A stretch of 64,000 nt of DNA, taken from the NCBI GenBank assembly GCA_033032175.1, contig CM065316.1:3814115-3878114 (forward strand), written 5' to 3'. This DNA is from Saturnia japonica. Its lineage: Eukaryota > Arthropoda > Insecta > Lepidoptera > Saturniidae. Below the pieces are notes generated by a model that searched no databases, was not told the origin of the DNA, and saw nothing but the letters and a program-made list of their open reading frames with translations. Positions 23,386 through 34,648 of this stretch are shown here, piece after piece. The position numbers and the translations under genes were made by a program. Each line of letters opens with the position of its first letter. Positions within the stretch are counted from its first letter, which is position 1.

Positions 23386-25344
23386 TGGGTGTGACGAATG
23401 TGCGACATAATGAAGTTAGCCATGAGTGATAATAATGGAAATTAATATTAAAATAATCGAAATCTTTTAATTTACTTAAAATAATGCTTATTTATGTATC
23501 TACCATTAAATTACTTTTACACAGTTAAAAATTTGGAATTAAAATATCCAAAGTCGAATAAACACAAACTTTGCTATTGTAACGTCTATTCTGGCATCCC
23601 TAGTGTAACTAACTGTCAGATTTTGTTTTTTCCAGCTTCGGTGACGTATCGCTTTCTTTGCGTCTGAAATGAATAAATTTGAATATTTGTTGTTACCATA
23701 ACTAAAATTTGTTATATTTTCCAAGTTTTAAAGGTACTCTCTAATTGGTTCAGCCGATGTTGTTCTACCCATTCCGGTAGTTAATAAGTCGACCACAGTG
23801 CCACCTATCGGATTAAGATTTTGTCTTTTTTTGCGACACTAAATCAAGCTATTATATTATGAATATGAGTAATTTTGGCCCATAAATATAAGATTCAAGC
23901 ATAGCTATGAACCATTGTTCCGATAAAATAGTCTGTAAAGTCGTTTTAGAAATTATACGATCACTAAAAGTCGCATCAACGATTTTATTGCGTTTTCTGA
24001 CCTAATACGTTACTTAGGTAACATGTGTGTAATGTCTTGGTGAACAAATAAAAAAACTCAAAAAGATTAAATTTAACTTGGCCAGTTTGTGTTCAATGGA
24101 TAGGTCAAAAATACTACCTGTTAGAAATGTAGCAGGTACGCCCCCTCCATTCTTAAAAGGGATCTATTTCCTATTGCTTACACCTCTATACTATAAGCAA
24201 AAGTACTTGATCATAGCATAAAACAGGTCACAATATCCTACCCAACAATTCAGTGTATTATTAGATATGATTTAAAAAAAGTTACATGTAAACCAGTGGT
24301 TTTCAACAAGTTACTGAGCTATTCTTAAAAAAACCGTGCTTCTATTTTTTAACATATAAATTTAGTCGTACTTTAAATAACGATGACTTTCTTACATAAA
24401 AGTATTGTAAACTACAGTTGCACTGTACTGTTAAATGGCAATTTGATTGTTTATATGTTTTTATCTCTTTTAGGTTTTTTTAAGTCCCTTCACATTTCCC
24501 ATAACGCAAATCAGAGTTTTTGTCTACAACAAATCTTTCACTTATTTCTATTTCATATACCCCTGACATTCATTTTTATTACCTTGCTTAAACTTAATAC
24601 ATTGTTCTTACATACTACACGTTTTCCTTCAACATTTCTCATACATGTCATATTTTAAAAAAGTTTCCGTCATACATATTTTATAATTTTTGTCACAATT
24701 CCGGTAATCAGATGTCAATTAAATTTTTATTAATAAGTGTAAATATACAATAGTTTAAAATTAATATAAATTTAATATAAGTGTAAAATATATAAAGTAT
24801 AGAATTAGATAGAATATAAAGGAAAGTGTAAAAATAATAATTTATAAATCATATATATCCTGACTAGCATCCATTTTCCCCCCTTTTTAATTTGTCTCAC
24901 TCCCGAGTTAATCCTTCTCACTTGTTCCTAGCACGAGCTCTCTTTGCCACGTTCTCAACAAAAATCAGAAAAACCTTCTCTGCACTCCATAACTGAAATC
25001 ATATTTGGTAAATTATTTAAGCTCACCTTGACGCCTACTCTTTTAGGTTAAGCGTTATGGGCACTATCACACCTGATCATAAATGACGGCTCAAGAGGAT
25101 AAGACGCCAAGTTTAGTGGATGACTGGCTATGAAGCGCACCTGCTGGAACACACCTATTAGTGTTTGGTGACTGATTTTTAACTTGAGGATAAATTCCAT
25201 GAGAAATAAAAAAGTGGCTGCCATGAGGCGCCTGGTGGATGTGAAACGTCTTAGTGAATATTAAAAACAAAAAATCCGCATACAGCCGCTAACATCGGAT
25301 CCAATACCGGTCTAACTAATTTCCGCCACATTAAATGTTTCAAT
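23386..25344. other. No gene seen
   Basis: Nearly 2 kb of AT-rich DNA. A pyrimidine-rich plus-strand stretch (24383-24658) makes a long hydrophobic frame without any motif, which I regard as compositional. Confidence 0.4.
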
Positions 25345-25435
25345 AACCGCGGTTGAGTGCCTCAAGCGCTTCCCTAAGCCCGGTAAAGCTGTAAAAGCCA
25401 TCAGCGGCTCTGGTTTTTGGATAGGGCCCTTACAA
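25345..25435 (+). repeat. Retro-P fragment
   Basis: CGCGGTTGAGTGCCTCAAGC, TAAGCCCGGTAAAGCTGTAA and GCGGCTCTGGTTTTTGGATA match the family near its 3' end. The poly(A) is missing. Confidence 0.55.
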
Positions 25436-26144
25436 TCTTATGATGTGAACTGATGAAATAAATACTTCAATAAGTCAAAGTATCAAGATTGTTCAATCGT
25501 ATAGGTGCACGCGCCTACGTGTCCCCCTTGTGCTGCAGACAGCAGTGTTTGAAGTGTCAACAGCGCATTGCATTGTGCGCGTCACACACAACACTGACTT
25601 ACTTGTGTTTGAAAATTTGTAGCTTGTTCATAGTGGATACCACAATTAATTAAATAAAAAAATAATTAAAAAACACGTTAACGTTTTGTAAACAGAACTA
25701 ATTTGTTGGTCATGTTCTCTTTTCATTATTTTTCGTTTTAGTATTTTTTTTTTAAATAAAATACTTTAGAACTTAAATTTATGTATAGTAAAACACCCAG
25801 TGATTTTTTTCGCATATTTTTTTCTTTAAGTCATAGTTTATCTTATTATATTATGTGAGTAATTCTTGTATATATATATATGTAATTGGTTTCCCGGAAA
25901 CGGCTCCAACGATTTCGATGAAACTTTGCATTTAGATAAAGGTTTTACATTCCAAGTTTACCTAGATAGGTGTTTTTCTTTTTTTGTTTATAAGACACCG
26001 AGCATATCTCGGTCGCCTATGATATTTAATAAAGAAATGAGATGACTTCTATTTTTTTTAAACTACCTTCCTCCCATAAAAATACCGATAAAAACCATAT
26101 TCGGCACGCGTTGTAATTAGGTATCTATGCGTTATATTTTTTGC
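25436..26144. other. No gene seen
   Basis: AT-rich; a short TA dinucleotide run lies at about 25869-25883. Confidence 0.4.
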
Positions 26145-26380
26145 AGTAATGATGGCTCAGTTCTAGCGTGTACGGACACCTCGTCGATCGACGTTTGTTC
26201 GAATCACTACAATGAGGGTATATTCTAATGCCCGCCTGGCTAGCTACCACCTTCGAGTTGTAAGACTGTCGCCAAGCACCAATAGATGTGTTCCGGCAGC
26301 TGCACTTGAGAGCCAGTTCTTCCACTATGCTTAGCGTGTTACCATCTTGGGCCACAACGTCATTGCGGTCATAATGCTAA
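26145..26380 (+). mobile_element. SINE-2 copy with tRNA-like head
   Basis: A-box-like TGGCTCAGTTC at 26153-26163 and B-box-like TGTTCGAATCA at 26196-26206 have the spacing of a tRNA-type RNA polymerase III promoter. The body continues through CCTGGCTAGCTACCACCTTC, CCGGCAGCTGCACTTGAGAG and TTACCATCTTGGGCCACAAC. It gives the orientation for all SINE-2 fragments in the window. Confidence 0.65.
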
Positions 26381-26698
26381 ACCTTTATACGATAAAAAAA
26401 AGAAATCCTGGGAAAATGTTGGTAGTTATGAAAACAAATATTTACCCAACCAAACATATAGGTGTCGAGGTGTTACAAGCATGCTGTGGAACTATTAACA
26501 ACTGGATTTGTTTGCGTAATAATGTTTGCCTCATTTTGAGAACGTAGGGAACGGTCAACAGAAGACGTGACGCGTAGGTGAAGGGTCATAGGGACTCCTA
26601 CATAGGTTACGTGTATACTTAGTAAGTACTTAGGTACTATGTTTTCTTACGGCAAATAAATTTCAATTTCAAATATTTTGTGAACACAGAGAAAACTA
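26381..26698. other. No gene seen
   Basis: Featureless apart from the left copy of the Retro-P target duplication at 26686-26698. Confidence 0.4.
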
Positions 26699-26780
26699 TT
26701 ATTTTTTTTTAGAACTGACTATACTGTTAGCCTTAGAGGCTCTGAAGCCGCTGCGGCTTTTACAGCTTCACCGAACTTAG
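26699..26780 (-). mobile_element. Short 5'-truncated Retro-P insertion
   Basis: About 80 bp of the 3' end, reversed: T run, AGAACTGACTATACTGTTAG, GGCTCTGAAGCCGCTGCGGC, ACAGCTTCACCGAACTTAG. It is flanked by a perfect 13-bp duplication ACAGAGAAAACTA (26686-26698 and 26781-26793). Confidence 0.85.
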
Positions 26781-26827
26781 ACAGAGAAAACTACATTAAA
26801 TATCCCTTAAGTACTTTCTTACTTATA

Positions 26828-26846
26828 GGGGGGGGGGGGGGGGGGG
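26828..26846. repeat. 19-base G tract
   Basis: Uninterrupted run of 19 G on the plus strand. Such runs can form quadruplex structures and are also prone to assembly-length error. Confidence 0.9.
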
Positions 26847-26949
26847 ATTTGACGAGGAGATCGAGGGGTATAAGGAAACGTGATATGCGCAGCTCATCAA
26901 ACAATTTGGCAAATATTTCTCGCGGTTTTTTTGTATCCCTTGTATCTCG

Positions 26950-27690
26950 AATATCAAAGACAATTTATAACAAAAAAGAAAACCATCTTCAATGATTTTG
27001 AGGAGTTCCCTGGTGTATCTTCAATGTTGAAGGTCCAATGCCAGTGTAATTAAATGGGACCATCCTTTCATCATCATCATCATTTCAGCCGCAGGACGTC
27101 CACTGCTGAACATAGGCCTCCCCCATAGATCTCCAGAGCGACCGATCTTGTGCGGCCTGCATCCAACGACTCCCAGCGACCTTTATTATGTCGTCTTTCC
27201 ATCTAGTGGGGGGCCGTCTTACGCTGCGCTTTCTGGTGCGTGGTCTCCACTCGATAACCTTTCTGCCCCAACGGCCGTCAGTTCTCCGAACTATGTGCCC
27301 CGCCCACTGCCACTTCAACTTGCTAATCCTTTTGGCTATGTCGGTTACCTTAGTTTGTCTACGCATCTCCTCATTTCTGATTCGATCTCGTAGAGAAACA
27401 CCAAGCATAGCCCTCTCCATAGCTCGCTGAGCGACCTTGAGCTTTCTTATGAGGCCCACAGTGAGCGACCACGTCTCTGTGCCGTATGTCATCACTGGCA
27501 ACACACACTGGTCAAAGACTTTCGTCTTGAGGCACTGAGGTATTTTGGACAATCCTTTAGGTATTCCCTATCCAACAAAAAATAAATCATCCAAATCAGT
27601 TAAAATACACAAATAAGTTATGACTGCACGTCCATAAAACAAAGTATACATTCGAATTGAGTAACCTCCGTCTTTTTTATAGTCGGCTAA
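26950..27690 (-). repeat. Rep-G copy, split by an RTE insertion
   Basis: The left half (to 27068) holds CAATGATTTTGAGGAGTTCC and GAAGGTCCAATGCCAGTG. The right half (from 27552) holds CCTATCCAACAAAAAATAAA, CATCCAAATCAG and TTCGAATTGAGTAACCTCCG. Joining the halves without the RTE insert restores the order seen at 47140-47385 on the other strand. Confidence 0.65.
27069..27551 (-). pseudogene. 5'-truncated RTE-like LINE: endonuclease/reverse-transcriptase C-terminus
   Basis: About 155 open codons on the minus strand (27549 down to about 27085) read from LSKIPQCLKTKVFDQC through VMTYGTETWSLTVGL, MLGVSLRDRIRNEEMR, WQWAGHIVRRTDGRWG, RRPPTRWKDDI and AYVQQWTSCG. This arrangement, downstream of the reverse-transcriptase core, is typical of the RTE-type proteins often annotated as endonuclease-reverse transcriptase in Lepidoptera. 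The 3' end is an ATG/CAT microsatellite. A 7-bp duplication ATCCTTT (27062-27068 and 27552-27558) marks the insertion into Rep-G. The frame is open but lacks the catalytic domains, so the copy is dead on arrival. Confidence 0.85.
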
Positions 27691-28185
27691 ATCCGAAAAA
27701 TACCTATTACAGATACTGTGGAACATTTAAAAAATCCTTGGACTTCTGATAAATTACAGTAATATTTATTTGTTCGTTATTACACATATTTATGGATTTA
27801 TTAAAGTTTTACCATTCCAAATAATAAATATCTAAAAAGATCAAAATTTGTGTACTATAAATTGCCATATAACATGTACGTGGGATCTATAACTCGTGAC
27901 GCAATTTTGATACAGGATCGCATAAAATGTGACAGTGTGCCGAAGGATCCTCCCCCCAAAATTTTGCATGACGTATTTTGTGAACGACCCCTTAGGTTAT
28001 ACTATATGTATAACAAGAAAAATACGAAATATGTTCTGCTGGTCCCCCCCAAGTCTTTTATTCAGCAAGGTGCCTTCGAGCCCAGTAATTGCGCGATACA
28101 TTGAACTTCGGCACTTGCCCTTGATCAAAGTAGAGCGCTCTTTGATCGACGCTTGCACACAATAAATTGTATTTCAGTTTATGTT
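27691..28185. other. No gene; possible repeat at 27880-28130
   Basis: The words GTGACGCAATTTTGATACAG, GACGTATTTTGTGAACGACC and CAGCAAGGTGCCTTCGAGCC are GC-richer than the surroundings and allow two overlapping frames of about 80 codons without motifs. It may be a short non-autonomous element, but no inverted ends were confirmed. Confidence 0.3.
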
Positions 28186-28440
28186 AAACTAGCTATGCCC
28201 CACGGTTTCACCCGTGTCAATTTTATACGACAAACATCGCCAACGCTCCCGAGTAGGTAATTTTTTATACTTTGTGTAAAACTCTCGACATTTTTATGAG
28301 GAATAAACAATTTTTATTTTTATTATAATATAGCCTATGTTACTCGCTGATAGTGTAGCTTTATATTGGTGAAAGAATTTTTAAAATAGTTTCAGTAGTT
28401 TTTGAGTTTATCCATTACAAAGAAAAAATTAAATCTTTCC
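28186..28440 (+). repeat. Rep-H copy
   Basis: ACTAGCTATGCCCCACGGTT, ACCCGTGTCAATTTTATACG, AATATAGCCTATGTTACTCG and CAGTAGTTTTTGAGTTTATC are shared with 31396-31665 in the same order and spacing. Confidence 0.7.
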
Positions 28441-29164
28441 TCTTTATAATATTGTATATACATAAATTGCTAATACCTGCTTAATTTAAATAAAATAAAA
28501 AATTTAAGAGAGGTAGTGCACAGATAAATTTCTTCGGAGATTTCTCTATACTTGGGGCAGTCCAACTTGTACAATCTTTGTCACAATTCTAGATAATAAC
28601 AATAGAATTACCATTATAACTCGAATGTAAGTAAGTAAGTGATGAACGCCAGCCGTGTTCAGCCACTGATGGTAAGTTAACAGGAACAATATGTTGCTGA
28701 TATTGTTCGTCTGTAGCGTGTTTCAATTTTAATGGAAAGTTGTTTATGGAGTATGATGTCGGGTGTTGTTAGTACGTCATTAAACTGTTAGAATTAATTA
28801 GTGCGTTTGTCTGTACGACGCCGCTTCCTGCTTCGCTATCATCCTCTGGATTCTACTAGGACGGTGTCATTCAATACGATATAGTCAAGAATAAAGGGAA
28901 TATTCATTATTTAATTTACATAGTCCCTTTTGAAACATGTATATAAATTAAACAAGTTTTATAAATTATCAAACTGCAAAGTAAACACATAATAATCTTT
29001 AATGAATAGATATAGGGAAAGGACATCTTTGGTGATTGATCGGAGGCACAGGCAGTAGTACATTCTAAATTAAATAATGGAAATCATTAGTCTACACATT
29101 TTCTTAATGCCCTGAAGTCTTTCGTCCATTGCGATTATCGTCTGTTATATTTTCCATAATTATC
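28441..29164. other. No gene seen
   Basis: AT-rich; frames are short and motif-less. Confidence 0.4.
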
Positions 29165-29506
29165 ATCATTATATTAATACCTGAAGCAAAAAAATTCTAT
29201 CCCTTTTTTAAAGTATTGTGCACGGAAGACAGATTTGGCATGGTTAAAGTTTATATCGAGAAGGAGTGCAGAAAGCTAGAATTTATCTATAATATATGTT
29301 ATTAATATATTAAATAAAATAAATTAATACTGTGAATCATAACCCGACCAGTGCCATTGAACTTAGACTCCCCAAAATATTGACATTGTCACTCAATGAA
29401 AAGTGACAGCAAGTGATTTAATTTTCATTGTTTAGGTTGATATTGCAAATGTCAAACAGAAATTAGTCTATTATTTATTTGGGTGATTGGACGACCGCTA
29501 GTATAA
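29165..29506 (-). repeat. Rep-F copy, minus strand
   Basis: Plus strand: ATTAATACCTGAAGCAAAAA, GAGAAGGAGTGCAGAAAGCT, CAGTGCCATTGAACTTAGAC, ATTGACATTGTCACTCAATG and GTGATTGGACGACCGCTAGT. Both ends match those of 6048-6405. Confidence 0.65.
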
Positions 29507-30381
29507 ATAAATAAGTAAATTTTACGTTGGTAAAGTACATTTTCTTTATTTGTACAAGTTTTCTCAGGCTTGAAAACAATGCTAATTTGATTTCATTAAC
29601 AGTAGACTGAATATTCTCATGGTAGTCGAGTGGTTTAGATTGGCGGAATATTCATTCGATGTCGGCATATTTGAATCCCGGCATGTAACAAAAAAAAAAT
29701 TCGGAATTCGCGTACATTTACCAGTTCAAATTGGTAGCACTATCGACTGACTGTTTTTCGGTGGCAAGGGGATAAAGGGTGGACCTTCAAATTTAAAAAT
29801 ACACCAGGGAACCTTTTAAAATGATTCAAGTCGGTTTTCTTTTTCGGTAAATATTGTCTTGTTAGAATCTGTTCAATGTATATACATTCACAAACTTTAC
29901 CTCTATGTAATAAAGGTATGTTGTCGTCGTCACCTCTTGTATGATGTCGTTTCTTGTCTTTCACTAGCTACTTCCTTGCTGTTAGGCAGGATGTCAAAAT
30001 TACCGGCACAAATGGACGCGTGCCTTTAAAACAATTGATAGTTGTATGAACATTGGTACTGTCTTAAACCCATTGTCTGCAGCAGTCGTCTATACACGAA
30101 GGAAACTATTTACTTAAATGAGGTTTATTTTTCAGATACTCTTCAAAATTGTCTAGTGGGAAATGAAGGCATAATTTTATAAGGACATAATATTTCTACA
30201 GTCATTTTTATTTATTGTTTGAGATGTTTTGTAAATACTGTATCTGTTTTCAGTTAAATAAAGTTAGATAAGAGAAAAAATACACTTTTTTTGTCTCAAA
30301 TTTCAAATTACTTTTTGTATATGTTTCCAAATTATAATTAAGTTAATTTCCGTAATTTTTACATTTACATAAATACATACA
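29507..30381. other. No gene; Rep-G fragment at about 29775-29870
   Basis: AAGGGTGGACCTTCAAATTT and CACCAGGGAACCTTTTAAAA followed by AAATATTGTCTTGTTAGAAT belong to Rep-G, plus orientation. The rest is featureless. Confidence 0.45.
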
Positions 30382-30654
30382 TACCATCACGCCTGTATCC
30401 CCGAAGTGATAGGCCTCTGCCTATTTATGTACCTATTTTTGTGTACTAATGTACACCCTAAGTTCGCCGAGTATGTTTTTTAGGTCCCATGTAATAGGGG
30501 GCGAGCCTATTGTCATTAATCGGACACAAAGCCAAACTCCGAGCTGCTACTGAGAATTTTCATAGAAAAACCCAATAACACTTTGCTCGACCTGATCCAT
30601 CGGACCCAGGACCTCGATCATAACAGTCGCGCTTACGACCATTAGGCTAATTTT
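30382..30654 (-). mobile_element. SINE-1 copy, minus strand
   Basis: ACCATCACGCCTGTATCCCC, AAGTTCGCCGAGTATGTTTT, GGGGGCGAGCCTATTGTCAT, CCAAACTCCGAGCTGCTACT and CGACCATTAGGCTAA (the reverse of the A-box region). Flanks share TTACATTTACA on both sides (about 30358-30368 and 30653-30664), a probable target duplication. Confidence 0.75.
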
Positions 30655-31395
30655 ACATTTACAGGTTGCTCGATATAATTAAATTATGTTACTTTAATAA
30701 CATACAGACATGTTTAAGTTACATAAAATATTGAAAAAAATCTTGAGCGAACTCTGTGTAATGAAATATCAACTTTAAAATATCAGAATACTATTTATAA
30801 TGTCAAGCGTAGACTATAATTACACGACGAGGAAAAAAATGTAAACAATTTTCAAATTTAAAGAAACATTTAGAGCGACGTTTTAAAAACTATCTTTCAG
30901 TTGATCTTTGATTGAGTTTTCTTAAAACGTGTTAAATTAACAAATTTTCATGTGAAAAGTAAAAAGGAACGGTTTTTCGGGACACCCTAACATACATATA
31001 CCTAATACCTAACATAAATGCTCAAAATAATATATGTATATTTTATGTGACATACAAATTAGACCAACTGAGAGTATTTTATTCACTCTAGAAATTTACT
31101 TCATTAGTGAAGAAAGCAAAATGTGTATTGGATTATGATGGAACCTCTACGCCTCTGTTCATTTATAAAATATTAAACGATTTTTTTTAGTATACAATCG
31201 AAGATTATAATGATTGATAAAATATTTTGTCTAAAATTTTTGTTTGAGAATACTTTTAGTATAAAATATTTCCTAATTTCGAAAACTCTAAGTACCTGTT
31301 ATAGGCGCTGGCTTGCGTTCTCAAGTACAACGCAACGGGTCTTGAGCTCGAATTTTGCGCGTCCTGTGTAACTAGAGATCAAAACGTTCTGCTAT
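30655..31395. other. No gene seen
   Basis: AT-rich, featureless. Confidence 0.4.
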
Positions 31396-31665
31396 ATAGT
31401 AAGTATAGCTATGGCTCACGGTTTCACCCGTGTTAATTTTATACGATAAACATCGCTAACGCACCCGCATAGGCAGTTTTATACTTTGTGTAAAACTATC
31501 AACATTTTTATGAGTAATAAATTAATTTTTCATATTATAATATAGCCTATGTTACTCGCTGAAACTGTAGCTTTATATTGGTTAAAGAATTTTTTAAATC
31601 GGCCCAGTAGTTTTTGAGTTTATCCATTAAAAAAAAAAAAAAATCTTTCCGCTTTGGTATAGTAT
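31396..31665 (+). repeat. Rep-H copy
   Basis: TAGCTATGGCTCACGGTTTC through AACATCGCTAACGCACCCGC and AATATAGCCTATGTTACTCG to CAGTAGTTTTTGAGTTTATC matches 28186-28440 with scattered substitutions. It ends in an A run. Confidence 0.7.
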
Positions 31666-32035
31666 CTCGCTATAGATAACTTGAATGTAGATCATTGATA
31701 TTATAGTCTTTTTACAGTTAAATATTCATCAAATTTTATAATGTTTTACTTTTCTAAATTTTTTATTTGTAATATAAGGCAAAATTGAAGAAACTTTGCC
31801 TGATAATAAATAACAAATATAAAATCGAAAAACAGCGGCTACCATAGAGACACCAAAAATGAATTGCCAGTCGCTGAGTTCATGCCGGCCTACGTAACTA
31901 GAAACTAGGTATACACCGACTGATCTTTGACTTTCTGACTTTTAACCATAAGCGAGATGGTCGCGACACAGAAGAGATGTTATCTTCACTCTCCTTCACC
32001 AACCTCGACAATCCGCATAAATAATCCAATTTTTT
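31666..32035. other. No gene seen
   Basis: Featureless up to the Retro-P target site. Confidence 0.4.
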
Positions 32036-32046
32036 AAGTATTGTGA

Positions 32047-32132
32047 CCAAGTCCGGTGAAGCTGTAAAAGCCGCAGCGGCTTTAGGGCCCCTCAGGCTAA
32101 CAGTGTAGTCAGTTCGAAAAAAAAAAAAGGAA
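32047..32132 (+). mobile_element. Short 5'-truncated Retro-P insertion
   Basis: CCAAGTCCGGTGAAGCTGTA, AAGCCGCAGCGGCTTTAGGG and AGTGTAGTCAGTTCG plus an A run. Flanked by an 11-bp duplication AAGTATTGTGA (32036-32046 and 32133-32143). Confidence 0.85.
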
Positions 32133-32291
32133 AAGTATTGTGATTAAACTAAGATTTTTTTTCTCTAGAAAATTTTTAGTATTCGTAGGGTTGACAAGTG
32201 ACAATTTTAACAAAACATTATAAGTAAGTGTTATTGTCAACTTCGCGTGAACAGTGATTCGTTGTCTGTTAACGTTGTTACGTAAAACACG

Positions 32292-32351
32292 ATGGCGTTT
32301 CCGTCTTCATTACTCATTGTTACGTTTGTGTTTCATATATTTATCTATTAA
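32292..32351 (+). other. Small hydrophobic ORF, uncertain
   Basis: An ATG in good initiation context (CACGATGG) opens MAFPSSLLIVTFVFHIFIY and then a stop. The hydrophobic run after a short N-terminus looks like a signal peptide or membrane anchor. Upstream is CGTGAACAGTGATTCGTTG, which resembles an insect 5' leader. There is no strong splice donor inside or just after it. It may be chance; no other support. Confidence 0.12.
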
Positions 32352-32562
32352 CACCAGAGAATATAGTCAAGTATAACGCGAGTGAGAGGGAAAGGAAAAG
32401 GAAAGGGAAGTGAGAGGGACGCTTAAAGAAAATTCTGCGTAGGTATTGTACGCACGTAGGAAAAATACTTAATTACCGTAACAAGACAAGAATAACTCCA
32501 AAGATGTTATCTAGCGAGCCACCAACATGATGAAGTTAGCCATTTAAAAAATTAAATTGTAT

Positions 32563-32650
32563 AAAAACTAGCTGTGCCCCACTGTTTTACCCGTGTTAAA
32601 ATTTTCTATAGGAATCCCCTTTACACCAAAAGGGGTTGAATTAAAAAAAA
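32563..32650 (+). repeat. Rep-H-like 5' fragment
   Basis: AACTAGCTGTGCCCCACTGT and TTTACCCGTGTTAAAATTTT resemble the start of Rep-H and then diverge. Confidence 0.45.
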
Positions 32651-32924
32651 AACCGCGCTTTTTTTATGTCTACGACCCAATCCGTATAATGTTAGATCAG
32701 TCAATCAGCCACGGTTTCTTTTTATATGTATATGTTGAAATAATTTAACATTGTACAAATAAACATGATTGAAATTTGAGAATTAGTTTTACAAAATAAG
32801 TAATGTCAGCAAAATGAATTAACGTTAGACTTATTAGCATTGATGGGTTACCGTCATGTCACACTTCCGTCATACGATGCGCGCGCAGCTCTCAATTTTA
32901 CCCACTACTAACCGCAACAAAGGA

Positions 32925-33480
32925 AAGAAAGAAAGAAAATATATTTATTGCTGTGAAAATACGGACACACAATTTTTACAGACAAAACATATAACACAAC
33001 TTATAACATAAAAGTTAAACACTAATAATTAAAATTAAAAATGTAATACACCTATATACGCCGTAGTCCACTACAAAGGGGGTACAACTCAGCATAAGCT
33101 GGATGCCATTGTTCTGAATGGCCCCAGCGCTGATTTTCGGTTGCGACCCAGAGGGTTTACAGTATTATTTATGTACAATAATGAACGTAAAGAACAAAAA
33201 GTGAAATATTTAAGATATCGTGTATTGTATTATGTAACATGTTTAAATAATAATAAAAATAATTATGTTTAATATATAATAAATACGTGTTAGATAGAGA
33301 ATCAAAAAATAATTAAATAGCTGAAAGGTCCAAAATACAATTTCCGAGACACGGCTGATATTCCAGTAAATATCTCCTTAATTTGTTTTTAAAAGATGAT
33401 AAGCTAGACGCTGATCTTATTGGCGGTGGAATATTGTTCCGGCATTTACTGAAAAGAATGATAACTTAAAAAATTAATTA
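32925..33480 (-). pseudogene. Jockey/CR1-like LINE remnant, ORF C-terminus and TTTC-rich tail
   Basis: On the minus strand at about 33452-33354 one frame reads SKCRNNIPPPIRSASSLSSF then KNKLRRYLLEYQ, the P-P-x-I-R-x-x-x-S-x-x-x-F-K-x-x-L pattern of LINE ORF2 tails. Downstream the element ends in GAAAGAAAGAAAG on the plus strand, a simple-repeat tail. The intervening 3' untranslated region has a GC-richer patch with GGCCCCAGCGCTGATTTTCG. Confidence 0.6.
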
Positions 33481-33884
33481 CTATATACCATAAAGTCGAG
33501 TGCATTTATTTTTCGGAAGGTGGAACGAATACCCACAAAATAATTTTTTTGTCGTATTATAGGTTTAGCATTACCGCCATGTCACAATTGCGAAAAAGCC
33601 AAAAAATTTACGAAAAATCATGATTTTTTATAGCTGTTATAGATTTTTTATAGCTTAACTGCTTTCAATTTATGTTTGTTTTTGTTTATGTTCGTTTGTG
33701 AACTATGAATTAATTTCTATTATTGTTCTCAATTTATTAGGTTTACTTTCTGGATTAGATTACATGTATATACATACTTCAACAACCAATAAGGATAACA
33801 CCGTAACTTTATATTCGCCAACGAAGTCGCGGGTACATAGTAATCAATAATAAAATAAGATGTCAAATGTCAAAAATTAACCGA
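33481..33884. other. No gene seen
   Basis: AT-rich, featureless. Confidence 0.4.
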
Positions 33885-34090
33885 CTAAAAAAAACCGGGG
33901 GCTACTCAATTCGAATTTATATTTTTTTTATGGACTCGACTTGGATGTTTCCTTTTTTGTCTGATAGAGGTGATCCCATTTTAATTTTATTGTAATTGAA
34001 CCTTCGTATTCCAAGATAAACCACAAAACTCCTCAAAACCATTGTAGTTGGTTTGCTTTTTTGTTAAAAATTGTCTTGTCCTAATAGCTA
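33885..34090 (+). repeat. Rep-G copy, degenerate
   Basis: GGGGGCTACTCAATTCGAAT, TGGACTCGACTTGGATG, AAAACCATTGTAGTTGGTTT and AAAAATTGTCTTGTCCTAAT follow the Rep-G order. Confidence 0.5.
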
Positions 34091-34437
34091 TTGTAGATTG
34101 GAAATTTATCCAGTGTTATCAGAGAGAAAATTTAGTTGATATTGCAGACAGATGTTGAATCGTGCTTGTAAACAGTGTGGATACCTGATTTGTTGGGCCC
34201 GATAATGCGGTGCGATGGATACAATTACGGTAGAAGTACAGCCGTCAAAAAAATTACATTTTTTTTTATATATACTTTTTTATGCGCGTTACGAAAAAAT
34301 GAGTATGAATTTTTACGATTCGCGCTTGCTTTTTTAGCCCTCGACCCAAAAATGGGGTATTAGGGTTTGTGTAGAGGGCACCGCGGACGTACCCCAACCG
34401 CGTCGCTGCCGTATGATTGCTATATCACTGTACATTT

Positions 34438-34461
34438 GAGTCGTATAATATCAAAAACGGC
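34438..34461 (+). repeat. Left terminal inverted repeat
   Basis: 24 bp beginning GAGTCGTATAATATCA and ending ACGGC; exact inverse copy of 37583-37606. Confidence 0.95.
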
Positions 34462-34648
34462 AATCTCCACATTTGGCCAAAAATAAGTTATCAATGCCAA
34501 AATATTGTCTATTATCAAAGTTTTCATCTTGAATAATAACTTTCTTACAGAAACGGTAATCTTCCTATTAAAAACCAGTTTAAACTTTAAGGTAATTTTT
34601 CAAAAGCGGCATTCTCCTAGTGTGTTGATTTCTAAATGGCAGTCTCCA
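34459..34648 (+). repeat. Left subterminal repeats (GGCAATCTCCA type)
   Basis: Three direct copies: GGCAATCTCCA at 34459-34469, GGCATTCTCCT at 34608-34618 and GGCAGTCTCCA at 34638-34648, the first and last each followed closely by TTTGGCC. A weaker form (GGTAATCTTCCTA) lies near 34556. Such repeats are typical transposase-binding sites in other DNA transposons; that role is inferred. Confidence 0.75.

Noticed and set aside
24383..24658. 91-codon hydrophobic plus-strand frame
   Set aside because: A pyrimidine-rich strand automatically yields Phe/Leu/Ser-rich translation; no conserved motif or context.
27148..27430. Two plus-strand frames of about 80 codons at the RTE copy
   Set aside because: They are antisense shadows of the RTE coding frame on the minus strand; the same frames appear at 2997-3191.
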